DNA from: Ailanthus altissimus
Taxonomy: Eukaryota; Streptophyta; Magnoliopsida; Sapindales; Simaroubaceae
Direction: 5' to 3'
NCBI GenBank assembly: GCA_946807835.1
Contig: OX327697.1
Span: 18,858,001-18,922,000 of the forward strand
DNA length: 64,000 bases
Below the pieces are notes generated by a model. That model worked only from the letters and a program-made list of their open reading frames with translations, ran no database searches and was not told the DNA's origin. Within the stretch, counting starts at the first letter, position 1. Each line of letters starts with the position of its first letter. The position numbers and the translations under genes are program-made. Below are positions 35,366 through 48,180 of the stretch, in pieces.

Positions 35366-36197
35366 CAAGATAAATGTCTTACACCTATATAGCCTAATCT
35401 CAAATGACATAATTCAGTCTCATTTAAAATTCCCAAGCTATTACTAACATTTACGCATACATTCATGACATTTTTTTTGTTGTATCTAATATATAATAGT
35501 CATTAATCATGACATTCAGCTGATAAAAGATTATCCAAATCATACAAACAAAAAGAATAGTTCTGAACATACATATGATATCCTTCACTATCCAATACAA
35601 GAATGGAAATAATTTAGCGGATAATGTTTTGTATATAATAGCAATTATTCAATACAATAATTTTATTACATGGAAGAAGTAAATCAAAATGTCTAATAGC
35701 TTCGACTTGTAGAAAATCACCTTTCTTAACATGAAGTTATACTTCTCTAGGCTATAATAGTTTAAATTCCTTCAGACCCTGCAATACATTGCAGAAAAGG
35801 ACAAATAGTATCTAATACTCAGTCAATACATATAATATCCCTCACTATTCAATACAGAAATGGAAATAATTTACTGGATAATGTTTGGCACATAATAACA
35901 GTTTTATTCAATGCAATAATTTTATTACATGGAAGAAGTAAATCAAAACATCTAATAGCTTCGACCTACAGGAAATCACCATTCCCAACACAAAGCTGTA
36001 CTTATTTAAACTGTAACAGTATAACTTTCCTCAGACTCTGCAACATATTGTAGATGTAAGAAGAACAAGCAGTATCTAATACCCAGCTAGTACTAGCATC
36101 AAATGCTAAAGAAATATCAATGATAGGTAAGTGCATACTTGAGGGGTCTTCTTAATCGTGAAAAGGTATTTTGGGTAGTTATGCTTCCACTACCTAT
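35366..36197 (-). pseudogene. copia pre-integrase/protease remnant with tandem duplication
   Basis: Contains the RLGYIGVRHLSCLVKDG-like segment at about 35345-35410 and two tandem copies of the VLDSEGYHMYVQN...QLHVKKGDFL region (35573-35829 and 35830-36087). Each copy carries the LLFHVIKLLYW-like stretch. The protease start is at about 36085-36115. Many stops. Confidence 0.72.
35573..36087 (-). repeat. 257-bp tandem duplication in a copia remnant
   Basis: CATATGATATCCTTCACTAT (35573) recurs as CATATAATATCCCTCACTAT (35828). The copies stay parallel through ACATGGAAGAAGTAAATCAA and CTAATAGCTTCGAC. Confidence 0.82.
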
Positions 36198-37488
36198 TGA
36201 TGCGATATTTCTATATCTTATAATTAAGCGCAAGTATACACTATCGTAACAAGTAATAAAGGGACTTATAAAGTCAAATGTCGAACCCATAGGGATAATT
36301 TTTATTTTCTACCAAGTACTAAAATTATATATTTCTTATAATTATTCAGAAAAATCAAATCTTAATTTTGCAATAAATTTGAATAAAATAAAATTGTAGA
36401 AAATAAATGATACAACTTAAATAAAATAAAAAAATAGCAATATAGAGAAAAGCCTATGGTTAATTACTATCCTTCAATATGGTTTCTAAAGATTAATCCT
36501 TTTAATATTTATATCCCTCAATTCTTATTATTGGTCAAAACACTAATGTATTCACAAGCCTCTTCCAAGGTCATGAAAGTATATCCTAATTTATCAAATA
36601 CCTATATTCCTATGGTACTTGTAATAAATAAAGATTCATTAAGATTAAGTCTTATTGACCATACATGCCAATTAGGTATATTCCTATCCTAATTCGAAAC
36701 TTGCATATGCAACATTGAATGTTACTCTACAATCATGCATCAAATTATCTAGGTCTAAATACAATGATGCCTTTTCCGAGTTTATCAAAGTATTACTAAA
36801 GCAATCACAATATTGATCAGATATAATGAAGCATTAAGAATAAATAATTTGAATAATGAAGAATTGAGTTCAAATAAATATTAAAAAGATACAACAATTA
36901 AGCTCACATATTGAGTTCAAGTAATAACCCTAGAAAATAAATTTAGCTCATGATAACAAGAGAATTATGGCTAAAAAATAAAATAAACATGATATAACCA
37001 AAAGAAAACCAATATAAACGTCAATTTGCAGTTGGTTGATACGCCAAAGATTCGCCAATAATCTCTTGCTTCCTTGAATTGCCCTTGCTTCTCTCTCTAA
37101 AAATTGCTTTTCTTTAATGTGTTGTGGCTCTAAGAGCCCTAAGTTGTGTGTTCTCTAGGTCTGAAACGAGTGGCCTTTATATAGGAATTGATTGGAGTCT
37201 TGGAGTTATATTTCTTTTAGGATTAGGAAAATCGCACTGTTTACTGTTGCCGCGAATACTGTTCACAAACACTGTTCACGTGTACTGTTCTAAGGGTACT
37301 GTATCGATACTGTAGCCTTTTATGTTTTATCTTGTTTTTCTTAGATTTTCATCCCCAATTACTCTATTGACTCCAAACCTATAAAATAACAATTAAACAT
37401 ATAAAAAGCTTAATATTCTTATTAAAATGAGTAATTAATTAAGTTAAGGGAGTGAAAATAATAGATATAATTTATGCTTATCACCTAT
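36193..37488 (-). mobile_element. Athila-type solo LTR (-) with TSD CCTAT
   Basis: The element 36198-37483 (1286 bp) is bordered by identical CCTAT pentamers (36193-36197, 37484-37488). Removing it rejoins the copia zinc-knuckle region exactly as in the intact relative at 51330. It is collinear with 4067-5514: it begins TGATGCGATATTTCTATAT and ends TTATGCTTATCA on the plus strand. Near its TATA box the GC-rich block is replaced by spaced TGAACAGT/ACTGTTCAC units (37240-37315). Confidence 0.92.
37174..37185 (-). promoter_or_regulatory. TATA box of the solo LTR
   Basis: CCTATATAAAGG on the minus strand, about 55 bases downstream (in LTR sense) of the ACTGTTCAC unit block. Confidence 0.6.
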
Positions 37489-38260
37489 CCTCATTGCAAT
37501 GAAAATATTTTTCTTTTACTTTATTCTTATGTTGGGAATTGGATATGTGTTGCTTTTTAAGACCCATGTTCAGTGTATGATTTCCTTTTTTTTTATATTT
37601 CCTCTTGAACTTCTTAAAAGTCTTTAGGGTCAAAGATGTAGCACCCTAAACATAGAGGATTGTGCCCCCTTTGTTCATGTCCTCTTGACCTATTTTTAGT
37701 ATGTTATACAGATCAACATAAATAAAGGTCAATCCCTACATGTTGAAGTTCATAATGAACTATACAAATGACCCTGGAAGTGATTGGAGAATTAAATTGT
37801 TCCCTAATGTATTGCTCATTGAGATATACATGGTTTTCAAATCTCATTATGAGATATAATCTTAAGGACATAGGGACTCACTGGACTGCTCTCGGGTAGT
37901 CTAGCTTGAAAGAGAGATTTGGCAACCCAATATATTTCAACTTAAGGTCTGTCACTAAATAACCTCTTTAGGTGAAGCATTATGCTGCCAGTACTGTCCA
38001 TATGGACATGCTCTCTTTGTAGCTCCGTAGACATTGAGCCAAGGATGTACGATTTAACTTTTAAATCGTCATTCAACCATTTTTGATATGTCTTTTTTTC
38101 TTCTGAAGAAGTATTATCAGAAATAGCTCGAAGCAGACGCTGATAAATTACATACACAAGCTTCTCAGAATCCAGAACTATTCTGAGATTCATAAGTCCG
38201 TCAGTATAATTTTTTGCACCTTTGAGTTAGTGTGCATTGAGGATATGAACTAGTGGGTTG
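37489..38260 (-). pseudogene. gag: copia Gag and zinc-knuckle remnant
   Basis: Minus strand 38193-37942 reads MNLRIVLDSEKLVYVIYQRLLRAISDNTSSEEKKTYQKWLNDDLKVKSYILGSM and LQREHVHMDSTGSIMLHLKRLF, a clear copia Gag (UBN2-type). It continues with VAKSLFQARL-like and IIPHNEIENHVYL-like stretches, then the basic region and the CFHCNED-like knuckle at 37489-37520, split by the solo LTR. Frameshift near 37940 and stops downstream. Confidence 0.86.
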
Positions 38261-39438
38261 CTTGAAGCTGTTTGATCTTCACAAGACAAAAAGAAAAATA
38301 TGTTAGGAAAATATTTTAATTACTAATTAAAAATGTTTTAAATCATAGGTATAATAGTTATACAATTTTTTAATCTAAAAACGTCTTCTCACTGATTTAC
38401 ATAATTTTTTAATCTCTCAAATAGGAAAATGGAAGTTTAAATATTTTAAACTACCTAGTGAGACGTAGACCCCATTGGCATTTTACTCTAGTCTTATGTT
38501 GTAGCTATATTGGCCTTTGTAAACCCAAAAGGCAGACAACTCTTGTCAATTACATCTTATCAACTCTTACCACTGATTCTAATATACCTTATTCTCATGT
38601 TGTAGCAATATTGTGTAAAAGTATTCTAGATTAACTTGTCAATCAATAAATATATGTTATCAATATTACCCTCATGTTGTAGCAATATTGAGCAGTATAT
38701 TCACATACATTTATTCCATCCCATATTTTACCGGTATAATTCAAATCACGCCAATCAATCCCTCATACTGTAGTAATATTGAGAAAGACAAAGCGACTTG
38801 TCTAATACCATATTGATAAGACAGATCATATTATAACATTATTTGATAATGAAATATTATTCAATCTAATTAAAAAAGATTTTGTAAACTCATTCTCATC
38901 TCATGTAGATGATTAATTTAGATCATTCATTTAATTTTACACAAGCAAAACTAACCCCCATTAATACGACTCCCATTATAGTTTTTAATGTAAATAAATG
39001 ATCATATCATGTTATGACAATTATAGAAGTATAATACAGCAATAAAATAAGTAAAAACATAAAGAAATATGAATAAAAAAGTTTTCTAGTAACAGTGCCA
39101 AAAGCCGTGGTGTTTATAAAAATTTACTCAAAATAGACTTGGCACCGCAGCGCTCTAGGTCAGTGTGTACAGCCTGCAGCGCTGGATGCTGTCACCGCAT
39201 ACTAAAGTCTACAAATCAGTTTTTTCATGTTTCGGCACCCAATTTTTCATGTATATCATATCCATACATCATATGTTTAATTCCAAACATTAACATGTTC
39301 AAGACTATCTTAAAATTTTACCATGTTTAATTTTAAACTTCACTATGTTCCAAATCAAACATCATCATGTTGTTCAAAATTGTAACTTCAACATGTTAAA
39401 TATTCAACAACAACAAGCATCACACACCCAATCAACAT
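38261..39438 (-). other. copia leader (5' UTR) region
   Basis: Non-coding region between gag and PBS. It holds the four-copy motif (38491-38781) and, near 39150-39200, a short GC-rich block (CACCGCAGCGCTC, CTGCAGCGCTGG) where related elements carry the GAACGC palindrome array. Confidence 0.75.
38491..38781 (-). repeat. Four spaced copies of the leader motif
   Basis: Plus-strand CTTATGTTGTAGCTATATTG (38493), CTCATGTTGTAGCAATATTG (38594, 38671) and CTCATACTGTAGTAATATTG (38762), about 78-102 bases apart. They are reverse complements of the motif in the element at 26557. Confidence 0.88.
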
Positions 39439-39450
39439 GCTCTAATACCA
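39439..39450 (-). other. Primer-binding site, initiator-Met tRNA type
   Basis: TGGTATTAGAGC on the minus strand, two bases beyond the LTR end, one mismatch from the copia consensus. Confidence 0.88.
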
Positions 39451-39452
39451 TT

Positions 39453-41285
39453 TGTTAAGTGAGTGTGTGATTAATAGAGTGTACATGTAATTCAAAATTT
39501 TATTACATGCAGCGGAGGTATCATATACGAAATACACTCAATTTAACATAATCATACACATCTATCTTATATATGTTCACATGTGAATTAAACTAAATAG
39601 TAAAAATTAAAACTTACCCGGATTGAAGGTAGCTTTCAATTCTTTAAGAGTTTCAATCTCCAAGTCTTGGGCTTACCTTGAAATGTGCTGTTGTGCAATT
39701 CTAGTTCACAATAAAAAATGGTGGGATTATAAATCTAGAATAGTAGGCACAAAGATGTTCTAGCAACAAATGTTTATATTTAGAGTGACATGATCAATAC
39801 TGTGCTTTTTGTTTTGTTCTTCACAACTCTTTACTTAGAACATTTGCCAACACACTTAGCAAATCGTATCTCCCACTTCACACTTACGTATAGTTTTCAT
39901 ACATTGAATGAATGAAAGCCTCTTTTGATTTTTGTCCAAATGATGGCTCATCAAAATGCCCTCCTGACATTCATAATTGTTAGCCATGCCACTTAATTAT
40001 GTTTGCTAAATTATGTTTGCTAAAACACTTGAAAATGGCTAGCAAGATAATCTTTTACCTAAAAATATTTTTAATTATTTTAAGTAATCAATGGCCAACA
40101 TCAAGGTCCCTCATTATTTAAATTATATAATTTTCATAATTGATATTTTTTCTTTTGCAATAATGATAATAAATGAATTTTGCATTAATTATTCAAAAAC
40201 TAGTTTTGAATACTTACTTTTACATCACTTATTTTTACTAGTAAAGTAAATCGGTAATTTTAAGGTAAAAATAATTTATGGACAATATTGTGCCACTTGT
40301 CAACATTCTATTGGTTAATAACTCTTGCCAATTAATTATGTGATGTACTTAACATTTAAGTCTTGATAAATACACATCCTGAGGAACCCTTGAAACATAT
40401 TTTCAGTTTGCTAAAATATCCAATACGCTGCCCTTAGTGCACAACGAGTACACTTCATATTGTGAGACTCTGTATATCCATGCCCGATTTGTCATATGAA
40501 AGTTTTTCATGCGTTTATGAACAATGTCCCATAGAAATATTACGGATATCATAAATCAGCACATTAGACTATACAAGTTGAGATTATAACTTATTCGTAT
40601 AATCATTCCATCATTAATATACTAGAATAGCGGAGACATAGATCAACACCGTCAAATCTCCATATGCTCGACCATAAACTTATCTCCAAATTTGTATTTC
40701 AATAAATAATATCCATAAATACTTTTACGATATTATTTATTCCTATGAAAAACTCTTTTCCTAATTTTTACTGCTTATGGTCATAAGACTTTTTGAAAAT
40801 CAATATTGGAGTATTAGGATATATTATTCACTCAAATGAGCTGATGGATCCCATATCTATACACACAAAATTCTATGAGTATCGGACCATATCCAGTAAC
40901 ACCCAGTGGTCAGACCATAAAAGGTTTCTGACATATATAGAACCAAAGTATAGTAGATCACTCATAAGCCCACCATGGCGCTCAGGTCAAAGGACCACGA
41001 ATATTACTCAACTCGAGAGGACCTTCCATTGATGACTTTATAAGATATCTATTGGAGGTCCGTATGAGTTTGTTCAGTACCCAGTCTTTACTTATACCTA
41101 TATCTCTATACAAGCTTCTACTAAACTCATTGTCTGTTAAGATTAACCATCTGGACCATTCAGATATAGACATACACTGATACATATATTAAGGTCTTCA
41201 CAGATAGACTTGCATCAGTGAAGATAGATCAAGAACATAGTATTTGAGAACATATTTTCATAATGACATTTTCTAGCACAAGTTG
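39453..41285 (-). repeat. copia 5' LTR (-), U3 end truncated
   Basis: The LTR 3' end is intact (TGTTAAGTG on plus beside the PBS), but it stops near AGCAC at 41280-41285, where related LTRs continue for another ~350-700 bases to TGTTGGGA. Confidence 0.82.
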
Positions 41286-41874
41286 CTCTTCAGTGTTTCT
41301 TTTCAGTAAGGTAGGTAGATTGCCCTGTTGCATTTGATAAGGACGCCAACGATTACCCTCAAGTCCCTCAACAGACCTCAACCCTTGACCTTGGTTAGGC
41401 CTCTTTCTACTGGCATCCCCTCAATTAAACATCCTTGAAGATAGACAAAGCACAAGTGAGACAACCACTAGAGCAAAACTAGAAAAGAGAAAAGTCTTTA
41501 AGTATAAATCACCTCTTTTATTTTTTTTTCTTTTCTCAGGTTAAGCTTCTCTAATTACATCCCAAACAAGTCTTGAGCTCCTTCAAACTCTCATTGGAAA
41601 GTAGGTCACTAGCTAGTTAAACCAACGAATGTAGTAGCTTGGTTAACCTTCTCTAGATTTTATTAATTAAGAGCTAGTCAAGATGACCAAGTAACTACAA
41701 AATAATAAATGGTCGACCTTAACTTGTGGAAGAAAAGAAAGGGTAAAAAGGTAGACCTATATCAGAAAAGTTAGTTGGGCACGAGTAATATGCCAATATA
41801 GACCTAGAGAGTTCTTGCCCCATTCAACCTCAATAAAAAAAAAACTAGATGTGTTTCCACACCTTGTTACTTAA
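41286..41874 (-). pseudogene. Tat antisense ORF fragment (middle part)
   Basis: Minus-strand reading gives basic Lys/Arg-rich sequence RKRPNQGQGLR near 41400 and, close to 41850, KVWKHI, with Pro-rich and low-complexity stretches between. It lies between two copia insertions. Removal of the LTR with TSD CTTAA joins it to the next fragment. No catalytic motif is seen. Confidence 0.5.
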
Positions 41875-42627
41875 TGTTGATGTTATGTGCGTGTGCACTT
41901 GTGTGCATAATTAAACAATTTAATAATAATAGCATAACACATGTGCAGCGCAGCGAAAATAATATAATACATATTAAAATAATCTCATTACACTAATGAG
42001 ATTAGAGGACTCACCCTTAAAGCGTGCTATGAATAATTCTAGTTGGGAACGTGGTCGGCTTCCTCAAACTAGAATGGTAGCTTTCTTTTTAGAATATTTA
42101 AAGTAATTTTATTTCAATTTTATTTCAAATTTATTTCAATCTCTTAGATTAAGGTTAACAATTAACCTTATGAAATGAAAATAATTCAAAACCTAACTAT
42201 TATGTCTCTCAGTTTGCACATATATATAGGCATAGCTGCCTTTCATTTAACAAATGAAAAGTGGCTTGATAGCTACTTAGCCTAGCATAACAAGGCAATT
42301 AAATTGCCTTGTCATGCTACAATTACTTTAGCCATTTCAGTGGCTAAGTATGAAAGGTATTGGTGACAATACAGTTTCAATATATTGCCACGTTGATGAA
42401 GATTGAATCAATTTCAATATTTGCTTCAATTGTTAAATGAAAACAAATATTTACCTTTGTTTCAACCAATCAAATAAAAATATGTTTTATTTATATTTTG
42501 TTCCATCTAATGGAAATAGAACAAATGTAAAGTGAAATGAATCAATTGATTCATTTGATTCATATGGCCGAATTGAATAAATAAATTTTTTTTTATTAAA
42601 ATTGTTATCTATTTATACTCAAATTAG

Positions 42628-43170
42628 TATCCATACAAATTATTGGCACAATTTGAGATATACACTAGGTAGATAAAAATGTCAAGTCTCACTTGGGATA
42701 ATTTTAAGTTTAACAATTAAACCTTAACTACTTCAAGCGACTTTAAAGTAAATGAGTGAATAATTAATTTAATTTAAATAAAATAATAAATATTTTATTT
42801 AAATGGTAGTTATATCTGCCAATGCCTAATTTAGTATCCATATAAATTATTGGCATAATTTGAGACATACACTAGGTAGATAAAAGTGTCAAGTCTCACT
42901 TGGCACAATTTTAGGTTTAACAATTAAACCTTAGCTACTCCCCGAGAGACTCTAAAGTAAATGAGTGAATAATTAATTTAATTTAAATAAAACAACAATT
43001 ATTTTATTTAAATGGTAGCTATATCTACCAATGCCCAATTTAGTACCCATACAAATTATTGGCATAATTTGAGACATACACTAGGTAGATAAAAGTGTCA
43101 AGCCTCACTTGGCACAATTTTGGATTTAACAATTAAACCTTAGCTACTCTCTAAGAGACCCTGAAATAAA
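42628..43170 (-). repeat. Tandem ~208-bp repeat, 2.6 copies, in the solo LTR
   Basis: Copies start at about 42628, 42835 and 43044 with TATCCATACAAATTATTGGC-like sequence. Each contains TACACTAGGTAGATAAAA and GTCAAG.CTCACTTGG. Confidence 0.9.
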
Positions 43171-43984
43171 TTCATATTTTCCAAAACTTTCTAGATCGAA
43201 CAATTTGATCCGGTGCTACCCACGTGCTCAACGCGTATACTTCATATAGCGAGACTTCTTAGGCTCACACCCATTTTGTCTCACGGAATATTTCTGTAAA
43301 TCCATAAACCGTGCTCTACACACACATGTTATAGATAATACAAAATGACGAGTTAAACTATACAAGTTGAGATTAATCCATATTTATACAATCTCTTCAT
43401 CATTAATATCCTGGAAGAGTGGAGACATAGATCAATATCGTCAAGTCCCCTATTACTCAACTATAAACTTATCTCTTTTGATTCATATTTCAATCATCTG
43501 GATATTTAACTCACCAATATGAGTTAACGGATCCTATATCTACACACACCGGACTCCATAAGCATCAGATCATACCCAACGACACCTAGTGGTCAGACCA
43601 TGAAAGGTCTTTGACATGTGTGGAACCTAAGTATAGTGGATTACTCATAAGCCCATCGTGGTGCTCAGGTCTAGGGACTACAAATACTACTCAACTCAAG
43701 AAGACCCTCTACTGACGGATTTATGGAAAATCTATTGGAGGTCTTCATTGAGTCTAGTTCAGTATCCAGTCCTTACTAAATACATGTATATCTATATGAG
43801 CTTCACTAAGCTCATGGTTTGCTAAGATAAACCATTTAAACTATCCAAATATGGACATATATTAATCTATATAAATCGGTTCTATTCGATAAACCCTGCA
43901 TCGGTGGAAATAGATCAAGAACATTTAATTTGAGAACATATTTACACAATAATATTTCTTAGCAATGCTTGCAACTATTTGCAA

Positions 43985-44224
43985 CTATGTCATTGTAAGT
44001 ATATTCTCAGGTATTTGTCTCATTTTAGACAATGTTCTAACTCTTTAGACTTGATCTAAACTATTTCAGATCAATATAATATCTGAAATGTTACAAGCAT
44101 CTTACCTATGTCATTGCAAGTATATTCTCAGGTCTTTATCTCATTTTAGACAATGTTCTAACTCTTTAGACTTGATCTAAACTACTTCAGATCAATATAA
44201 TGTCTGAAATGTTACAAGCATCGT
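43985..44224 (-). repeat. Tandem ~120-bp duplication in the solo LTR
   Basis: TATGTCATTG.AAGTATATTC is repeated 121 bases apart (43986 and 44107), and the copies remain parallel through ATGTTACAAGCATC. Confidence 0.88.
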
Positions 44225-44334
44225 TTTCTTAATAAAATTAATTAGCGATTTAATGAAATATTTATTTATTACATAAGTATAAAAATACAATATTCATACA
44301 AAATTAGAATTGCACATGAGCACAAATCCTAACA

Positions 44335-44772
44335 CTTAAGGCATCCTCTAGATAAGCATCCTTTGGGCCTCATTCCTCATCAAGTAGTAAAAATCTCTTA
44401 TTCTTATCAGAGTTTGCTCGAATGATAATGGTATTTGAGTTCTTGAAAAGTGGGTTCAGGTTGTTCCCTTCTCATCCACATCACAAATAAATCGAACATG
44501 ACCCTTCAAAAATTTAAATTTACCTAACATAGGGCTAAGCCTAATTTGGCCAACATCCGAATGAAAAAAAGGCTAGAAGGGAAGCTTAAGTCATAACCTA
44601 AAAAATGCAAGGTGAAGGGCAACCTCACCATAGAATGGCTCATTAGCAAAATCTCTTAACTCAGGGATCCTTAAGGTAAGCTCAATAGGTTTATTGTATT
44701 TGACCTTAAACGGTTTAAGGTTCGCCTCAATTACATTGGAGGGGTAGTAAGGGTGGCAATCCAACTCATACA
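44335..44772 (-). pseudogene. Tat antisense ORF fragment, N-terminal conserved domain
   Basis: Minus strand reads ELDCHPYYPSNVIEAN, LRIPELRDFANEPFYGEVALHLAFFRL, LKLPF.PFF, IRMLAKLGLALC and LFVMWMRREQPEPTFQELKYHY. The pattern of an LPFHPFF-like motif followed by a helix, then a W/G...EPT..EF segment, resembles the plant putative gypsy-type transposon domain (Pfam PF04195), known from antisense ORFs of Tat elements. The function of this protein is unknown. Two stops and a shift in a T-run near 44565 are present. When the 44773-55972 element is removed at its TSD, the frame reads on into 55978-56092. Confidence 0.62.
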
Positions 44773-46181
44773 TGTTAATGTGTTTTAAAGTGTATACATA
44801 TGATTGTGTACATTTTGAAAAAAAAGCTAAATACATGTATCATATACATGATTTTACAGCGAAATTAAGCATATAATCAACATATACACATGTAACGTAT
44901 ATCATTAACAACATAAGATGATAGAAAATATACCCTTGTAGAATTTTGGTGAAGATTTCAATTCTGGATTCTTCCTTACTCCAACTTTGAGCTCACCTTG
45001 AAATGCACTATTGTTCAATTCTAGTTCACAACATTCCGATGGGATTGTGATGCTAGAATAGCAGCAACTGAATTTTCAGCAATAAGATTTTGTTTCTTGA
45101 AAGAAAAATAAGAAGAATTTATTTTTATCTCTCTAGTTTTTCTTATAACTCTTTGTTCAAAGAAAAACTCTTCAAAACCTAAAACTCTCTTTAATCCTCT
45201 CTCCTTGCACATTTGTTTGCCTCACCATTTGTTAATCAATTATTGAAAATAATTTTTAGGTGTGTTAAACACTTCATAAGTGCTCCCAAAATTGATTAAG
45301 TGGCCAAAAAACCAAAAAATAATATTTGGGGGCAATTATACCTAATTAGGTATATATATCCCACCTAAACCAAAATAATAAATAAGTAAATAATATTATT
45401 ATTAATTTAAATAATATTTATTCAATTATTCTAAAACTATTTGAATAATTAATTTTTTTTACCTTATTTGATTTTACTAATATGGTTAATGGGTGAATTC
45501 ATAGTGAAATAATTCATGGAACAAAATTGTGCCACTTGTTAACATGTAATTAGTTAACAACTCTTGTCAACTAATTAAGTGATGTACTTACCATTTAAGT
45601 TTACACAAGTGCACAGCCCGAGGAACCTTGAAATATATTTTCAGTTTGCTGGAATTTCTAGGATGGAACTGTTCAACCCATAATACTGCTCCATTGCACA
45701 ACGAGTACACTTCATATTGTGAGACTCCTCCATACGTCTATGAACTATACCCCCCACACATGTTAAGGATATTACAAAATGGTGCGTTAGACCATACAAG
45801 TTGAGGTTATAACATATTTATATAATCCCTCCATCATTTATATTTGGGTAGAGCACAGATATAGATCAACATCGTTAAATCTCCATATGCCCGATCGAAA
45901 GGTTATCTCTAGAATTTTATTTCATTAAATAATATTTTCAAACAATTTTACAATATTATTTATCCCTAAAGTTAAACTCTTTTCCCAGGAATTACTGCTT
46001 ATGGCTATAAGACTTTTTGAAATACAATCTTATAGCATTAGGATATATTACTCACCTAAATGAGCTGTGGATCTCACAACTATGCACACCAGACTCTATG
46101 AACATCGGACTATACCGAGTGGTTAGACCATGAAAGATTTTTGACACGTGTGGAACTAAAGTATGGTCGATAGCTCACAAG

Positions 46182-47525
46182 CCCACTGATAGGGGCGTAA
46201 AAGCACTAGTATGCTTTGTACCCAACTTTTGTATTTTACTCCAAATTATAAATATTTAGCTATTTAATTGTGTATTTTGATCATAAATAGATGGACGATG
46301 GAAAATGTGACTCATAGGAACAACCGGGAGGCAAATCAAACATCAAACAAAGAAGTTACGATCAAAATACGAAAAGGACACCAAGGCTTTGCGCCCAACG
46401 ACTAAGCATCACGACGTCTAGGTCAGTAGCTGAGCGCCGCGGCCTTATGGCGGTGAAGAGTACCCCGTGAACAGTAATGCGTGAACAACACTTGCTGCAG
46501 TACTCATGAACAATAATTTGAAGACAAAAACCTATAAATAGAAGGTCAAAAATTCTAAGAGGGACGAAGAAAAAGAGGAGAAGAAAATAGGCAAAACTTA
46601 AAGAAAGAATTCACAACACAAGATCAAATATCAAAGCCAAAGATTGAAGAACCAAGATCAAGATTCAAGCTTCAAGTCAAGATTGAGGGAGAAGTATATC
46701 AATGAGTCACTTTGATTAGTTTTTTTCTCTTTATTTATCATTATATTCTTGTTCTTATTGATCTTTATGAATTGGTTTGATACTTTTGGTTTTGTGATGG
46801 GCTAAATTATTTATCTAAGATTAGATTATGTAAACTTAGTATGGATTTAGATTGTGTTAATTTTTAGTTTATGAACTTAATTATTATAATTGATTCATTC
46901 TATCTTGTGTTTAATGCTTTCATTATACCTGATCAATATTTTGAATGATTAAGGAATCATGATGAACTTGACAAAGAGATTCATGCGTTTAGTCTAGGGT
47001 AGTTTGATACATGATCATAGGGTAACAACTATGAGTTTCGTCTAGGATAGACATATACCTAAATGACATGTATGGTATGATTTAGATTTGATCTTAATGA
47101 ATTACATTCTGATTTGATTACCATAGACATATAGGTGATTATTAGAATGTGTAATATAGTCACTTTACCATCGACAGAGGCTTGTGATGATATTAGTGTT
47201 TAAGTTAACCAAATGGTATTAAGGGATTAACTAAGTGGTTAATGAGTCCAATGAAATACTAGGGGACGAGTCAAAACCCTAGATTATCTTTATTTATGAA
47301 TTATATCCTTTACTTTTGTTCAATTTAATTGATAAAGTAGATTAGTTAAATAAATTTCAAATTGTGATTTTTGAATAAAAGTTAAGTAGGTACAATTTTA
47401 GTACTTAATTTATAAAATTAGATCGTATAGTCCCTGCAGGATCAATACTTGGACTTAAAATCCTATATTACTTGATACAATAGCACGTGCTTGCGCTTAG
47501 TTACTATAGTATCACAATCACCTAC
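46182..47525 (+). mobile_element. Athila-type solo LTR (+) with TSD CCCAC/CCTAC
   Basis: The element 46187-47520 (1334 bp) begins TGATAGGGGCG and ends TATCACAATCA. Flanking pentamers CCCAC (46182-46186) and CCTAC (47521-47525) differ at one base. Removing it restores the copia LTR phrase AGCCCACCATGGCGCTC seen at 40970. It carries both array types upstream of TATA: GCGCC..GGCG-like units (46390-46455) and CGTGAACAGT/GCGTGAACA units (46467-46510). Confidence 0.92.
46533..46541 (+). promoter_or_regulatory. TATA box of the Athila-type solo LTR
   Basis: TATAAATAG, about 25 bases after the unit block. Confidence 0.65.
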
Positions 47526-48180
47526 CATGGCACTCAGTCAAAGGACCACGAATACTACTCAACTCGAAAGACCCTCAATTAATGGCTTTATGGGATGTTT
47601 ATTGGAGGTCTTTGTGAGTCTATTCAGTATTTAGTCCTTACTAAATACATGTATCTCTATATAAGCTTCCACTAACCTCATAATTTGCTAAGACTAACCA
47701 TCTGAACCATCCAGATATAAGCATACACCGATCTATATATTTATTAAAGTATTCACTGACAGATCAGCATCAGTGAAGATAGATTAGGAACAAAATATTT
47801 GAGAACATATTTGCATAATGACAATTTTAGCACTATTTGTAACTCTTTGCAACTACGTCACTACTAATATATTCTCAAGTCTTTATCCCATTTCAGACAA
47901 GGCTCTAACTCTTTAGATATCGATGACTCTTATAACTTGATAACTCTTATCAGTGCTAATAATTAGCATTTATAACTCTCAGCGTTGCTAATTTTCAGCA
48001 CTGATCTAAACTTATTTAGACAAGATCTGAACTCTTTCAGATCATACAATGTCTGAAACGTTACAAGCATCCTACCATATATAAAATATAATTAATAATT
48101 TAATGAAATTATAATACTAGTATCAATATTAAAAGAATATTAATACATAAAAGGATGACACTTAAGCACAAATCTCAATA

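Larger units (their letters stand above)
35020..41285 (-). mobile_element. copia element (-), truncated at both ends
   Basis: On the minus strand it runs: 5' LTR (41285 to 39453, U3 start missing), PBS, leader with the four-copy motif, gag, zinc knuckle, protease/pre-integrase (with an internal tandem duplication), integrase start, and then it breaks off at about 35020. RT, RNase H and 3' LTR are absent. No TSD can be recovered because both termini are lost. An Athila-type solo LTR interrupts it at 36198-37483. Confidence 0.85.
41870..44339 (-). mobile_element. copia solo LTR (-) with TSD CTTAA
   Basis: The LTR 41875-44334 (2460 bp) is bordered by identical CTTAA pentamers (41870-41874, 44335-44339). 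On the minus strand it starts TGTTAGGATTTGTGCTC and ends ...ACATCAACA. It is longer than its relatives because of internal tandem repeats (42628-43170 and 43985-44224). There is no internal coding region. Confidence 0.9.
44773..48180 (-). repeat. 3' LTR of the ATACA-flanked copia, split by a solo LTR
   Basis: 44773-46186 plus 47521-48180, about 2.07 kb without the insertion. On minus it starts at 48180 (TATTGAGATTTGTGC, TG decayed to TA) after the polypurine tract AAAGCAAGTAGGAGT and ends ACATTAACA at 44773. Confidence 0.88.
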
